Assembly: GCA_937862865.1 (NCBI GenBank)
Contig: CALMFJ010000110.1
Coordinates: 1-47,908 of the forward strand
Reading direction: 5' to 3'
Length of the DNA: 47,908 nt
Source: an uncultured Pseudomonadota bacterium
GTDB lineage: Bacteria > Desulfobacterota > Syntrophorhabdia > Syntrophorhabdales > Syntrophorhabdaceae
A program made the translations under genes and the position numbers. Under the pieces are notes generated by a model. That model saw only the letters and a program-made list of their open reading frames with translations, was not told the origin of the DNA and ran no database searches. Numbering within the stretch: the first letter of the stretch is position 1; each line of letters opens with the position of its first letter. Of the stretch, positions 35,317 to 42,872 are shown one piece after another.

Positions 35317-35450
35317 TTTCTACCTTCCTTACGGTGACCCCGGAAACCGGAGGTTCATTCCTGTGGAAATTTAACCGGAATGTATATATCATATCCTTGC
35401 CGGGAAGTTCACCATCAAACAAACGAATCAGAAGACCGAAGGAGGATCTC

Positions 35451-36857
35451 ATGAGCGGTGTTTTCGGTATAGTATCGAGAAACGATTGCGCAAGCAGTCT
35501 CCTGTACGGCACCGATTATCATTCACATATGGGTACGGAGTATGGCGGCATGGCCGTCCTCGGCGACAGGTTCCACCGCAGCATCCATGACATACGCAAG
35601 TCGCAGTTCAAATCGAAATTTTACGAAGATTTCAAGGAAATGCACGGCAGCGCGGGGATAGGCGTCATAAGCGACCGCGATGCGCAGCCGCTTATCATCT
35701 GTTCAAAGTTCGGGACGTTCGCGATCGTCGCCACGGGGATCGTCGAAAACACGAATGAACTGGCTAAAGGGATCCTCGATTCCGGCGAGACCTTCAGCGA
35801 AATGTCCGGCGGACAGATCAATTCCGTTGAACTTATCGCCAAGCTGATCACGCAGGGGAACACGATCATCGACGGGATCAAGGGCGTCTATGACCGCATA
35901 GAAGGTTCCGCGTCCATCCTGCTTCTCACGGACACGGGCATTTTTGCGGCGCGCGACAGGTTCGGCCGGACGCCGCTCGTGATCGGGGAGAAAGAAGGCG
36001 ATTATGCGGTCGCCACCGAAGACTGCTCGTTTCTGAACCTCGGGTTCCATATCGTACGGTACGTCGGACCCGGCGAGATAGTGTCGATCAGCCGCGAGGG
36101 CCTCAAGACCCTGTCGCCGGGAGGGGCACGGAACCAGATATGCAGTTTCCTCTGGATATACACGGGCTACCCGGCGTCAAGCTACGAGGGGATCAGCGTG
36201 GAGGTGGTCAGGGAACGCTCCGGCAGGTTCCTGGCGAAGAATGACAACGTCGAGGCCGACCTCGTCGCCGGCGTCCCCGATTCCGGGGTCGGGCACGCCA
36301 TCGGCTACGCGATGGAATCGGGCCTGCCCTACCGCAGGCCGCTCGTCAAGTACACACCGGGGTACGGCAGGAGCTATACACCCCCCTCCCAGGAGATCCG
36401 GGACCTCGTCGCAACGATGAAGCTCATCCCTGTCAGGGACGTCATAAAGGGCAACAGGATCGTCCTGTGCGAAGACTCGATCGTCCGGGGTACCCAGCTC
36501 AAGAACTTCACGGTGGTGAAGCTTTGGGAATCCGGCGCGAAAGAGATCCACGTCAGGCCGGCATGCCCCCCGCTCATGTTTCACTGCAAGTTCGCCCTGT
36601 CCACCCGGTCGATCGATGAACTGGCGGCCCGCCGCGCGATCGACGCCATCGAGGGGAAACATGTGGAAGACGTTACGGAGTACCTCGATGACACATCGGA
36701 AAAATACAGGGCCATGGTCGACTGGATCGCGCGTGAGATCAACGTGACGACATTGAAGTACCAGAAGATGGAGGACATGATAACCGCTATCGGCCTGCCC
36801 CGCGAAAACCTCTGCCTTCACTGCTGGATGGGGGAAGGAGCGGCATGCTGCACCTGA
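35451..36857 (+). CDS. PurF-like amidophosphoribosyltransferase with degenerate glutaminase site
   Basis: The 468-residue protein has the two PurF domains. The phosphoribosyltransferase half is intact, with the PRPP loop RIVLCEDSIVRGTQLKNF at about 339-356. The N-terminal Ntn glutaminase half is degenerate: it starts MSGVFGIVS, so the Cys nucleophile is Ser; the normal HRGQE and RYST glutamine-binding motifs read HMGTE and ISDRD; and the oxyanion NG reads TG. The C-terminal ENLCLHCWMG keeps Cys residues expected for a [4Fe-4S] site. The ATG at 35451 follows GGAGG by five bases. A similar PurF-like group exists in other phyla (memory). It may use ammonia or another amine, and a true PurF may lie elsewhere. 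Confidence 0.88.
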   Translation: MSGVFGIVSRNDCASSLLYGTDYHSHMGTEYGGMAVLGDRFHRSIHDIRKSQFKSKFYEDFKEMHGSAGIGVISDRDAQPLIICSKFGTFAIVATGIVENTNELAKGILDSGETFSEMSGGQINSVELIAKLITQGNTIIDGIKGVYDRIEGSASILLLTDTGIFAARDRFGRTPLVIGEKEGDYAVATEDCSFLNLGFHIVRYVGPGEIVSISREGLKTLSPGGARNQICSFLWIYTGYPASSYEGISVEVVRERSGRFLAKNDNVEADLVAGVPDSGVGHAIGYAMESGLPYRRPLVKYTPGYGRSYTPPSQEIRDLVATMKLIPVRDVIKGNRIVLCEDSIVRGTQLKNFTVVKLWESGAKEIHVRPACPPLMFHCKFALSTRSIDELAARRAIDAIEGKHVEDVTEYLDDTSEKYRAMVDWIAREINVTTLKYQKMEDMITAIGLPRENLCLHCWMGEGAACCT

Positions 36858-36880
36858 CAGGACAAAATTAACGAGATGCT

Positions 36881-37078
36881 ATGAAGGGAAGAGACCTCTT
36901 CCATCGACCTGCCTGCCGGGAACCCTTTACCGGTTTGGACCCTTTAGCAGCCCGGTTTTTCCGGGACCACCTGCCGCACCCGGTGGCACCGCCCGGCGCC
37001 GCTGTCGTTAATGTCATTCATGATCACATTACGTATGCTGCACGGATGGATACCGCAAGCGGGGCGCGGGGGTCATGA
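36881..37078 (+). CDS. Possible small ORF before glucokinase
   Basis: The frame gives 65 residues, rich in Ala, Pro and Arg, and its TGA overlaps the glk start as ATGA, which hints at coupling. There is no clear ribosome-binding site or known domain, so it may be chance. It otherwise fills the 217-bp gap between the PurF-like gene and glk, in which I see nothing else. Confidence 0.25.
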   Translation: MKGRDLFHRPACREPFTGLDPLAARFFRDHLPHPVAPPGAAVVNVIHDHITYAARMDTASGARGS

Positions 37079-38037
37079 TGAACATACTTGCCGTCGACAT
37101 CGGCGGAACGAACAGCCGCTTCGCCCGCTTCCGGGCCTCCGATGCTGGTGAATTAATCCGTGTAAATGGGTTCTGGCTGAAAACCCACAGCGCCTTGTCG
37201 TTCGAGGACCTCATGGACAGGGCCCTCGAAAGGGACGAGCTTGCGGTGAACACCGGCTGGGACGCCGTGGTCTTTGCCGTGCCCGGGGTTGTAGAGGACA
37301 GGACACGCGCCAAACTGGCGAATGTTCCGTGGGCGGTGGACATTTCGGGGCTTAAGGCCCGTTCGCCGAAGACAAGGACCTTCCTTGTAAACGATTTCGT
37401 TGCACAGGCCTTTGCATGCCCCATCGTCAAACACCTCGAAACGCGGACGATCCAGCAGGGAACGGCCGAAGACGGCGCGAACATGGCCGTCATCGGGGCG
37501 GGTACCGGGCTCGGGCACTGTGCGCTCGCCCTGACCGGCAGGGGAACGTTCGTTCCGCTTCCATCGGAAGCGGGCCACGCCGCATTCCCCTTTTTCGGAG
37601 AAGTTGAGACCGCGTACCGCGATTACCTGTTCGAGAAGACCGGGGCGGAGTATCCGTACGGTGATATCGTCGTGAGCGGGCCGGGCCTTGCGTACCTCCA
37701 TTCCTTTCTGACGGGGCGCGACCTCACGCCCGCCGAAGTGGTGGGAGAGATCGGCCCCGGCTCACAGACGACCGAGCTTTTTGCGCGCTTCTATGCCCGG
37801 GCTGCGCGCAATTATGCGCTTACCGTCGTTGCGCTGGGCGGGGTCTATATTGCCGGGGGTGTTGCCATGAAAAACCCTTTCCTGGTCGACAACGACCATT
37901 TCAGGAAAGAGTTCAGAGACTCGCGGCATTTCGGCCGGCTTCTCGGGAATATTCCCGTAACGCTCCTCTTGAGCGAGGACAGCGGTTTGTGGGGGGCCGC
38001 ACATTACGCGGCCCTCAGCCTGCAGCGAACGGTCTGA
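37075..38037 (+). CDS. glk: Glucokinase (Glk, hexokinase-fold type)
   Basis: At 320 residues it matches bacterial Glk, which phosphorylates glucose with ATP. It shows the phosphate-1 motif LAVDIGGTNSRFARF, the sugar-binding and catalytic LVNDFVAQAFA, GAGTGLGHCAL (phosphate-2), SEAGHAAFPF, and IYIAGGVAMKN (adenosine). The start may be 37075 or the next codon, 37078; GGGGG just upstream fits the latter slightly better. It stands alone, without other glycolytic genes. Confidence 0.93.
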   Translation: MMNILAVDIGGTNSRFARFRASDAGELIRVNGFWLKTHSALSFEDLMDRALERDELAVNTGWDAVVFAVPGVVEDRTRAKLANVPWAVDISGLKARSPKTRTFLVNDFVAQAFACPIVKHLETRTIQQGTAEDGANMAVIGAGTGLGHCALALTGRGTFVPLPSEAGHAAFPFFGEVETAYRDYLFEKTGAEYPYGDIVVSGPGLAYLHSFLTGRDLTPAEVVGEIGPGSQTTELFARFYARAARNYALTVVALGGVYIAGGVAMKNPFLVDNDHFRKEFRDSRHFGRLLGNIPVTLLLSEDSGLWGAAHYAALSLQRTV

Positions 38038-38125
38038 GGAACAGATGTAAAGGATGTAAGAAACGGATGCGAGCATGGTTCAAAGAAACGTAATTCAAGA
38101 ATGACACAATTATAAGGAGACCGAA

Positions 38126-38626
38126 ATGAAAAGAAAACTTGCGATCCTTTGTTTGGCCGTGCTGATCGTCGCGTCCTTTGTTACCGGCTGCGGCAAGAGC
38201 GCAGAAGAAAAGGCGGTCGAGAAATTTGTCCAGAAACAGAGCGGGGGCAAGGTGAGCGTCGATATGTCACAGGGCAAGGTGACGGTAAAAGAGGGGGATG
38301 CGACGATAACGTCCGGCGGGAACGTTCAGGTCCCCGCTTCGTTTCCGAAAGATGTCCCTGTATACCCCAACACGCAGGTCCTGAACGCGATGACGTCCCC
38401 CGATGTCGTCCACCTTACCCTGATAAGCAAGGAAAGCGTCGAAAAGATCGCGGCCTCGTACAAGGAACAGATGAAGCGTGAGGGGTGGAAGGAAACCGCG
38501 TCTTTGACGATGGGAACAACCGTAACACTGGCGTACGAAAAGGACAAACGGAACGCAACGGTGGCGGTCAGCAAGATGGACAAGGGGGACAGCGGGATAC
38601 AGCTGCAGGTATCGCAGAAGAAGTGA
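38126..38626 (+). CDS. Putative lipoprotein
   Basis: The 166-residue protein has a lipoprotein signal peptide (KRKLAILCLAVLIVASFVTGC, lipobox VTGC with Cys at about 22). The rest is a small mixed domain with VPASFPKDVPVYPNTQVLNAM and KESVEKIAASYKEQMKREGWKE, a pattern seen in several uncharacterised periplasmic proteins. AAGGAG lies before the ATG. Its function is unknown. The stop is directly followed by a heptad array. Confidence 0.85.
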   Translation: MKRKLAILCLAVLIVASFVTGCGKSAEEKAVEKFVQKQSGGKVSVDMSQGKVTVKEGDATITSGGNVQVPASFPKDVPVYPNTQVLNAMTSPDVVHLTLISKESVEKIAASYKEQMKREGWKETASLTMGTTVTLAYEKDKRNATVAVSKMDKGDSGIQLQVSQKK

Positions 38627-38627
38627 C

Positions 38628-38655
38628 CGTAAGGCGGCTAACGGCTAACGGAAAA
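38628..38655. repeat. Heptad repeat after the lipoprotein gene (left arm)
   Basis: The units are CGTAAGG, CGGCTAA, CGGCTAA, CGGAAAA. The first unit is the reverse complement of the array at 38883-38896, so the two can act as arms around the whole intergenic region, including the palindromic element at 38736-38868. Confidence 0.65.
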
Positions 38656-38735
38656 AATACATCATTCCCCGTCATAGGGTGTAAGAATTTTTCAATCTTC
38701 CTCGTCACTATTACGTCCGGTACGACGCCGTGTCG

Positions 38736-38868
38736 TCGTCATTCCGGCGCTTGACGGCGGAATCCAAGGTTTTTCTTACAGGTATTTTGAGAAGGTGCTA
38801 ACCGGGAAAAAGAATAAAAACAAAACCTTGGATTCCGGCACCCAGAGGGTACCCGGCCGGAATGACGG
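38736..38868. repeat. Dispersed palindromic element, copy B
   Basis: The inverted arms are 38736-38774 and about 38824-38868. The left arm has the ATTCCGGCG-CTTGA mini-hairpin (one mismatch), as in copy A. The right arm keeps the ATTCCGG/CCGGAAT stem, but its loop is an 18-base segment containing ACCC/GGGT. The AATCCAAGG next to each stem is shared with copy A (GTCCAAGG/ATCTAAGG). No gene lies in this 259-bp gap. Confidence 0.75.
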
Positions 38869-38882
38869 ACAAGGGGGTAGAA

Positions 38883-38896
38883 GCCTTACGCCTTAC
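38883..38896. repeat. Heptad repeat at the metallopeptidase-like gene 3' end
   Basis: GCCTTAC occurs twice in tandem. On the minus strand this reads GTAAGGC, GTAAGGC and supplies the TAA stop and last codons of the gene at 38886-39386. It is the inverted partner of 38628-38655. Confidence 0.6.
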
Positions 38897-39386
38897 GGTT
38901 CTTATTCTTCTTCTCCGCCCGGGCCTCTTTTTCCTGTTCGTAGATGTCTTCGGTGAGGGTCGCGACGCGCTCGCGCCAGCGGGGGTCGCTCTTGTTCAGC
39001 TCGACCTCTTCATAAAAGTCGGAAACGCTGTGGTTCAAAAGCTTATAGGGATTATCCTCCGATTCAATATCGAAGAACGTGTGCCTTAATTCATGTCTGA
39101 GTATCTTCACCCTGTCGAGGTCTGTGATATTGTCCCAGCACTTCCTGTCGAGGGTGATAATGTAGTCGTAGCCGTCGTGCAGGTCGGCACCGTCCCGGGT
39201 CAGGTGGCGCATGAGGTCGTTCGTTTTCATTATCCTTGCAAGCACGACCATTCCGCCCGATTTCCTCTTTTTCAGATCAAAGAGCACTTTTATCTTCGCG
39301 TTCACCAGCTCAGGGAAGTCTTTGGACCTGACCTCTTTGAGCAGTTCGATCGCGTGATTGTTGACCTCGTCATACCGTAATCCCAT
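38886..39386 (-). CDS. Putative metallopeptidase-like protein (HELRH motif)
   Basis: This 166-residue soluble protein contains ILRHELRHTFFDI at about 93-105, with an HExxH-type zinc motif, and FDLKKRKSGGMVVLARIMKTND before it. This resembles small phage- or plasmid-type putative metallopeptidases. The C-terminal third is highly charged (EQEKEARAEKKNKNRK). It stands alone. The substrate is unknown and proteolysis is not proven. The stop lies in a heptad array. Confidence 0.7.
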   Translation of the reverse strand: MGLRYDEVNNHAIELLKEVRSKDFPELVNAKIKVLFDLKKRKSGGMVVLARIMKTNDLMRHLTRDGADLHDGYDYIITLDRKCWDNITDLDRVKILRHELRHTFFDIESEDNPYKLLNHSVSDFYEEVELNKSDPRWRERVATLTEDIYEQEKEARAEKKNKNRKA

Positions 39387-39465
39387 GGTGCCTCCCGTTT
39401 TTTTGTGACGCCGAAGATTATCACGAAGGCCGGTCGAAAAGCAAGGCGGGCCTCAGGGCCAGCGC

Positions 39466-39495
39466 TTGACATACGGGCGCCCTAACCGTTATAAA
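39466..39495 (+). promoter_or_regulatory. Promoter of the alpha/beta hydrolase gene
   Basis: A perfect TTGACA (39466-39471) and TATAAA (39490-39495) are 18 bases apart. The frame reads open from a TTG in the -35, which argues that the protein starts later, at 39538. AAGGAG (39520-39525) follows, 12 bases before the ATG. Confidence 0.65.
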
Positions 39496-39537
39496 AATTC
39501 CGCACAGATAAACCTCGATAAGGAGACCGGACCGCAC

Positions 39538-40497
39538 ATGGCACATTTTCCCAGATATTTCCGCTGCATGCTCGCCGGGTGCCTCGTCCTCGCATGTCTG
39601 TCGATCTGCGCCTGCGCGATCCATCCCGGGCGGCCCGTACGCGAGGGCTACCTCCCGGTTACCGGCGGAAAGGTCTGGTACCGGGTAACAGGTTCGGGAG
39701 ATGCGACGCCGGTTATCCTTGTTCACGGAGGGCCGGGCAGTTCGAGCGATTACCTCCGGCCCCTCGAGAGGCTTTCGATTGACCGGCCCGTCATCGTTTA
39801 CGACCAGCTGGGCTGCGGCCGGTCCGATAACCCGGACAACGATGACCTCTGGCGGATTGAAAGGTTCGTCGAGGAACTTGGCCAGGTCAGAGCCGGGCTC
39901 AATTTGAAAGAGGTCCACCTGTACGGTCACTCCTGGGGGACGATGCTGGCTGTGGACTATATGTTGACACGACCGAAAGGGGTAAAGAGCCTCACCCTTG
40001 CCAGTCCGTGCCTGAGCGTTAAGCGCTGGACGGACGACGCGCGCGGGTTGATCGAGAAACTGCCTTTCATGACCCGTCAGGCCATCGGGCGCCATGAACA
40101 AGCGGGCACGACCGATTCGAAGGAATACCAGGCGGCTGTAGCAGAATACCTGAAGCGTCATCTCTGCCGCCTGTCCCCGTGGCCATCGGAACTCCTTCGG
40201 GCGTTCGACAGGGCAAATCAAAGGATTTACAGGATAATGTGGGGGCCGAGCGAATGGTTTCCCACGGGAAATCTCAAGACATATGAGCGCGTCGCAAGGC
40301 TCCGCCAGATAAAGGTGCCGACACTTTTCACTGCCGGCCGGTACGATGAAGCAACCCCCGCGGCTGCGTCCTGGTACAGGTCGCATGTGCCCGATTCAAG
40401 GCTCCGGATATTCGAAGGAAGCTCGCACCTTGCGATGTTCGAGGAACAGGACGCGTATCTTGAATGCATCCGTGAATTCTTGAAGACACATGACTGA
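39538..40497 (+). CDS. Alpha/beta-hydrolase lipoprotein, proline iminopeptidase-like
   Basis: The 319-residue protein has a signal peptide ending in a Cys-rich LSICAC region (about 19-24), probably a lipoprotein. The hydrolase fold is complete: VILVHGGPGSSSDYL (oxyanion), GHSWGTMLAVDYM (nucleophile Ser), GRYDEATP (Asp) and GSSHLAMFE (His). The HGGPG motif and GxSWG nucleophile elbow place it near proline iminopeptidases (family S33). It probably trims peptides or hydrolyses esters at the cell envelope. Confidence 0.87.
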   Translation: MAHFPRYFRCMLAGCLVLACLSICACAIHPGRPVREGYLPVTGGKVWYRVTGSGDATPVILVHGGPGSSSDYLRPLERLSIDRPVIVYDQLGCGRSDNPDNDDLWRIERFVEELGQVRAGLNLKEVHLYGHSWGTMLAVDYMLTRPKGVKSLTLASPCLSVKRWTDDARGLIEKLPFMTRQAIGRHEQAGTTDSKEYQAAVAEYLKRHLCRLSPWPSELLRAFDRANQRIYRIMWGPSEWFPTGNLKTYERVARLRQIKVPTLFTAGRYDEATPAAASWYRSHVPDSRLRIFEGSSHLAMFEEQDAYLECIREFLKTHD

Positions 40498-40527
40498 TCG
40501 GAAGCCCCGGTTCCCAGGCGCCCGATA

Positions 40528-40746
40528 CTACTTGCAGTACCATTCCCGGTCCGGTTTCTTCACAAAAAAGCGGATGATCGTGCCGCACACAGTACACACG
40601 TCCGCGTATAATGTCTCCGTTCCGATTAACAGGAATTTCATCTTATAGGCAAGGCCTATATTGCCGGCCTCAGCGGTCTGGTTTACCCTGACGCCTTGTG
40701 CGATGTTTTGTCCCCCGCAACGGGGACATTTGCCGAGATCTTCCAT
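40528..40746 (-). CDS. Small zinc-ribbon protein
   Basis: This protein of about 72 residues has two zinc knuckles, CPRCGGQNIA (about 6-15) and CTVCGTIIRFFV (about 51-62), and LYAD-like beta strands, a layout common in uncharacterised nucleic-acid-binding zinc ribbons. The ATG at 40746 is preferred over 40788 because conserved sequence begins there. It is the end of a minus-strand group. Function is unknown. Confidence 0.65.
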   Translation of the reverse strand: MEDLGKCPRCGGQNIAQGVRVNQTAEAGNIGLAYKMKFLLIGTETLYADVCTVCGTIIRFFVKKPDREWYCK

Positions 40747-40808
40747 GGTGATCACCGTAAGCCTATCATACCCGGGACATCCTGTCATCTGCCGGCGTAT
40801 TGCCCTGT

Positions 40809-41147
40809 CTATTGCCCGTCATCATCCGGCTCGAGGTCAGGAACGCCGATGGTGGCCCCCTCTCCCGGAAGGCGCGCCGCCTCCCGGTCGACAACGAGCA
40901 CATCATCCATTTTCACGGTCTTTATCCGGGACATGAGAGAATCGATATTGTCAACGAGCTCACGTGCGGATATCTTCCCTGTCATATATCCTTCTTTTTG
41001 AGCTGTTATAAAGCCGGCAATGTCTATAACCACCGTTTTCTGCGAAAAAAGCACGTGATACGCGGCCACGGTCAGAACAGAGCACGCCATCGAGCACACA
41101 AGTACGATCACGAGTCCGGCAAGGCTCCGTCCCGGGGTCAAGAGCAT
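40809..41147 (-). CDS. Small single-pass membrane protein, possibly TrbI-like
   Basis: The 112-residue protein has one N-terminal membrane segment (about 9-30) and an extracytoplasmic part with SQKTVVIDIAGFITAQKEGYMTG and VKMDDVLVVDREAARLPG. This order faintly resembles the TrbI protein of F-type conjugation systems, but no other transfer genes are present. It overlaps the NusA-like gene by ten bases and is therefore co-translated with it. Confidence 0.6.
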   Translation of the reverse strand: MLLTPGRSLAGLVIVLVCSMACSVLTVAAYHVLFSQKTVVIDIAGFITAQKEGYMTGKISARELVDNIDSLMSRIKTVKMDDVLVVDREAARLPGEGATIGVPDLEPDDDGQ

Positions 41148-41818
41148 GGGGCCGCTTTCGTCTGCATTTCCGTGCCGTGCGCATACTGTTCCGCGCTCTT
41201 CACAAGGATCTTCACGTCGAGAAGTTTAGCGGCCGTTGCTACATTCGCGCCGCCTTTACCGACAAAGAACCCGCAATAGCGCGGGTCGACCCTCACGATC
41301 GCCTCCCGAAGGCTCTGGGAATACAGGACCTGCACCACCTTGTCGACCGGCGCAGGGACAAGAGCATTGACAATGTACTCCTTCATGTCGGGACTGTACC
41401 GGACGATGGTCACCGTGTCGCCGGTGTATCTCTTCACCCCTTCGAGATATTGCAGCGCAATACCTAAAGGGTCGAGGCCCCCAAGCCCTTCAACCGACAC
41501 CTTGGCAAAAGCGCTGTTCGCTATCGAGGCCGCCCTTCTGACCCGTATCTTTCCGTCGCGTATGGCGGGAGCAAGGGCCGCTTCGGTGACGCGGCGAAAG
41601 AATTGAGGTGACCTCTGGCTCAGGTAGATCCTGCCGTCGCGTACCATGTGAACGGCAGCCGTACATTCTTCCCTTTCCCTGTACTTCCTGCACGCCGAGC
41701 TTTTCGGAAGATGTCCGACGAGGCCCGTTTCCCCTATCAGGGACAGGTACATGTCCCTGCCCGGCACCTCTCTGATGATACAACATGACACAAGACGACC
41801 GACCTTAATGACTGGCAT
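41138..41818 (-). CDS. NusA-like S1-KH protein lacking the polymerase-binding domain
   Basis: The 226-residue protein resembles the middle of NusA. About 1-75: an S1-like segment ending in GRIYLSQRSPQFFRRVTEAAL. About 85-145: KH1-like (GKIRVRRAASIANSAFAKVSVEG...DPLGIALQYLEGVKRYTGDTVTIVRYSPDMKEYIVNALVPA). About 150-205: KH2 with the GxxG loop GKGGANVATAAKLL. The KH1 loop, normally GxxG, reads QYLEG. The RNA-polymerase-binding N-domain of NusA is missing. It may bind RNA with a role separate from general NusA. GGGGGGT precedes the ATG by nine bases. Confidence 0.8.
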   Translation of the reverse strand: MPVIKVGRLVSCCIIREVPGRDMYLSLIGETGLVGHLPKSSACRKYREREECTAAVHMVRDGRIYLSQRSPQFFRRVTEAALAPAIRDGKIRVRRAASIANSAFAKVSVEGLGGLDPLGIALQYLEGVKRYTGDTVTIVRYSPDMKEYIVNALVPAPVDKVVQVLYSQSLREAIVRVDPRYCGFFVGKGGANVATAAKLLDVKILVKSAEQYAHGTEMQTKAAPCS

Positions 41819-41976
41819 TTTTCTTGACCCCCCTGTTTTATTTCTGGGAGAGTATTACTTTTGAAAACGCAGGAAGGTCCCAGGAAGTTTTATTTTTTTA
41901 TCCGGGGCATGTATGATATCTGTGTGACTGTTCCTGAATACAGCGATGTATGCGGGGTAAATGACGGAGGTGAAAG

Positions 41977-42168
41977 ATGGAATGCACCGTTGAGAAAAAT
42001 ATGGCGGCATGCACCTGCACATACGAGGGCTGCTCCCGGAAGGGCAAATGCTGCGAATGCGTCGCATATCACAGAAGCAGGAAAGAACTCCCCGCCTGCT
42101 TCTTCTCCCGGGAGGCCGAAGCCTCGTACGACAGGTCTTATCGGCGCTTCATCGATGAAAATCGATGA
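41977..42168 (+). CDS. DUF6485-family small Cys-rich protein
   Basis: The 63-residue protein has eight Cys residues, in [43 protein letters not shown], a pattern I recall for DUF6485 in anaerobic bacteria and methanogens. It probably binds zinc or an Fe-S cluster. GGAGGT lies five bases before the ATG. It stands alone in the 41819-42256 interval; the 158 bp upstream hold no other gene. Confidence 0.85.
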   Translation: MECTVEKNMAACTCTYEGCSRKGKCCECVAYHRSRKELPACFFSREAEASYDRSYRRFIDENR

Positions 42169-42172
42169 AGCT

Positions 42173-42252
42173 GTTTCAAGTTTCAAGTTTCAGGGAAATT
42201 ATCCCGGGGATAATGGTTTTTAACTTGAAACATGCAACGTGAAACTTGAAAC
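42173..42252. repeat. Heptad inverted repeat with central palindrome between convergent genes
   Basis: The left arm, 42173-42193, is GTTTCAA twice then GTTTCAG. The right arm, 42225-42252, is TTGAAAC, ATGCAAC, GTGAAAC, TTGAAAC. The arms are complementary (GTTTCAA/TTGAAAC). Between them lies a perfect 8-bp palindrome, ATTATCCC-G-GGGATAAT (42198-42214). The element follows the DUF6485 gene by four bases and precedes the stop of the convergent gene at 42257. Confidence 0.8.
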
Positions 42253-42256
42253 GGTT

Positions 42257-42748
42257 TTAGTCCTCGAGTTCTTCCATTATTTCGCTTGCCTTGATGCGCA
42301 CTTCCTTGATGCGGTGGCCCATTGCGGCGATGGATATCTTGCGCCTCGTGTCTTCCTTCTGGCGGGGCTTGAGATCGGGGAAGATGATGAGCAGTTTGTC
42401 AAGCGTGGCGCTGCATATGTCGATGTCTTTCAGGTCGAGGAAAAGGATGAGGGTTGCGGCGTCGTCAGGCAGGCCGTACTTGGCGACATATTTTTCCGCC
42501 TGCTTCGCAAAGGCCTCGGAGCCGTAGGCATTATGAAGCCTGGCGTATAGTTTGTCGTGTTCAGGCGTGCCTTTTTCCCCTTTGAACAGCCGGTCGAGGG
42601 CGTCCTTTACCCTGCCCTGCTGCCAGCGGTCTTTTGGCGCTTCCTTCTTTTTCCCCGCGCCTTTTTCCTGCCTGCCGTAGAATGTGCTCCTGTCCCTTCG
42701 GCGGTCGAGTTCACGCCAGTCGGGCCTTTCGTCGTCGTAATCTCCCAT
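42257..42748 (-). CDS. Conserved hypothetical protein
   Basis: The 163-residue protein has a strongly charged, probably disordered first half (residues 1-50, many Arg/Lys/Asp) and a helical second half (HDKLYARLHNAYGSEAFAKQAEKYVAKYGLPDDAATLILFLDLKD...). It has no signal peptide or membrane segment. I cannot name a family with confidence; it recalls hypothetical proteins of Geobacter-type bacteria. AGGGG precedes the ATG. It is convergent with DUF6485 and divergent from sdhC. Confidence 0.78.
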   Translation of the reverse strand: MGDYDDERPDWRELDRRRDRSTFYGRQEKGAGKKKEAPKDRWQQGRVKDALDRLFKGEKGTPEHDKLYARLHNAYGSEAFAKQAEKYVAKYGLPDDAATLILFLDLKDIDICSATLDKLLIIFPDLKPRQKEDTRRKISIAAMGHRIKEVRIKASEIMEELED

Positions 42749-42771
42749 GCGAGCCCCTGCTTTTTCATTTT

Positions 42772-42799
42772 ATTATAATAACAAAATCCAAAAAATCAA
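42772..42799 (-). promoter_or_regulatory. Promoter for the conserved hypothetical gene at 42257-42748
   Basis: On the minus strand TTGATT (42794-42799) and a perfect TATAAT (42772-42777) are 16 bases apart, placing a start about 18-20 bases before the ATG at 42748. An AT-rich stretch surrounds it. Confidence 0.55.
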
Positions 42800-42872
42800 A
42801 TTTCACACCTAACGGAGCATGGAACTCTGCGCCCCTTTTATGGTATTGTTCAGAATTAAACGAGGGGCATGA

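Noticed and set aside
40790-40830. TTGCCC repeats as another heptad array
   Set aside because: The two copies are about 12 bases apart and show no 7-base period.
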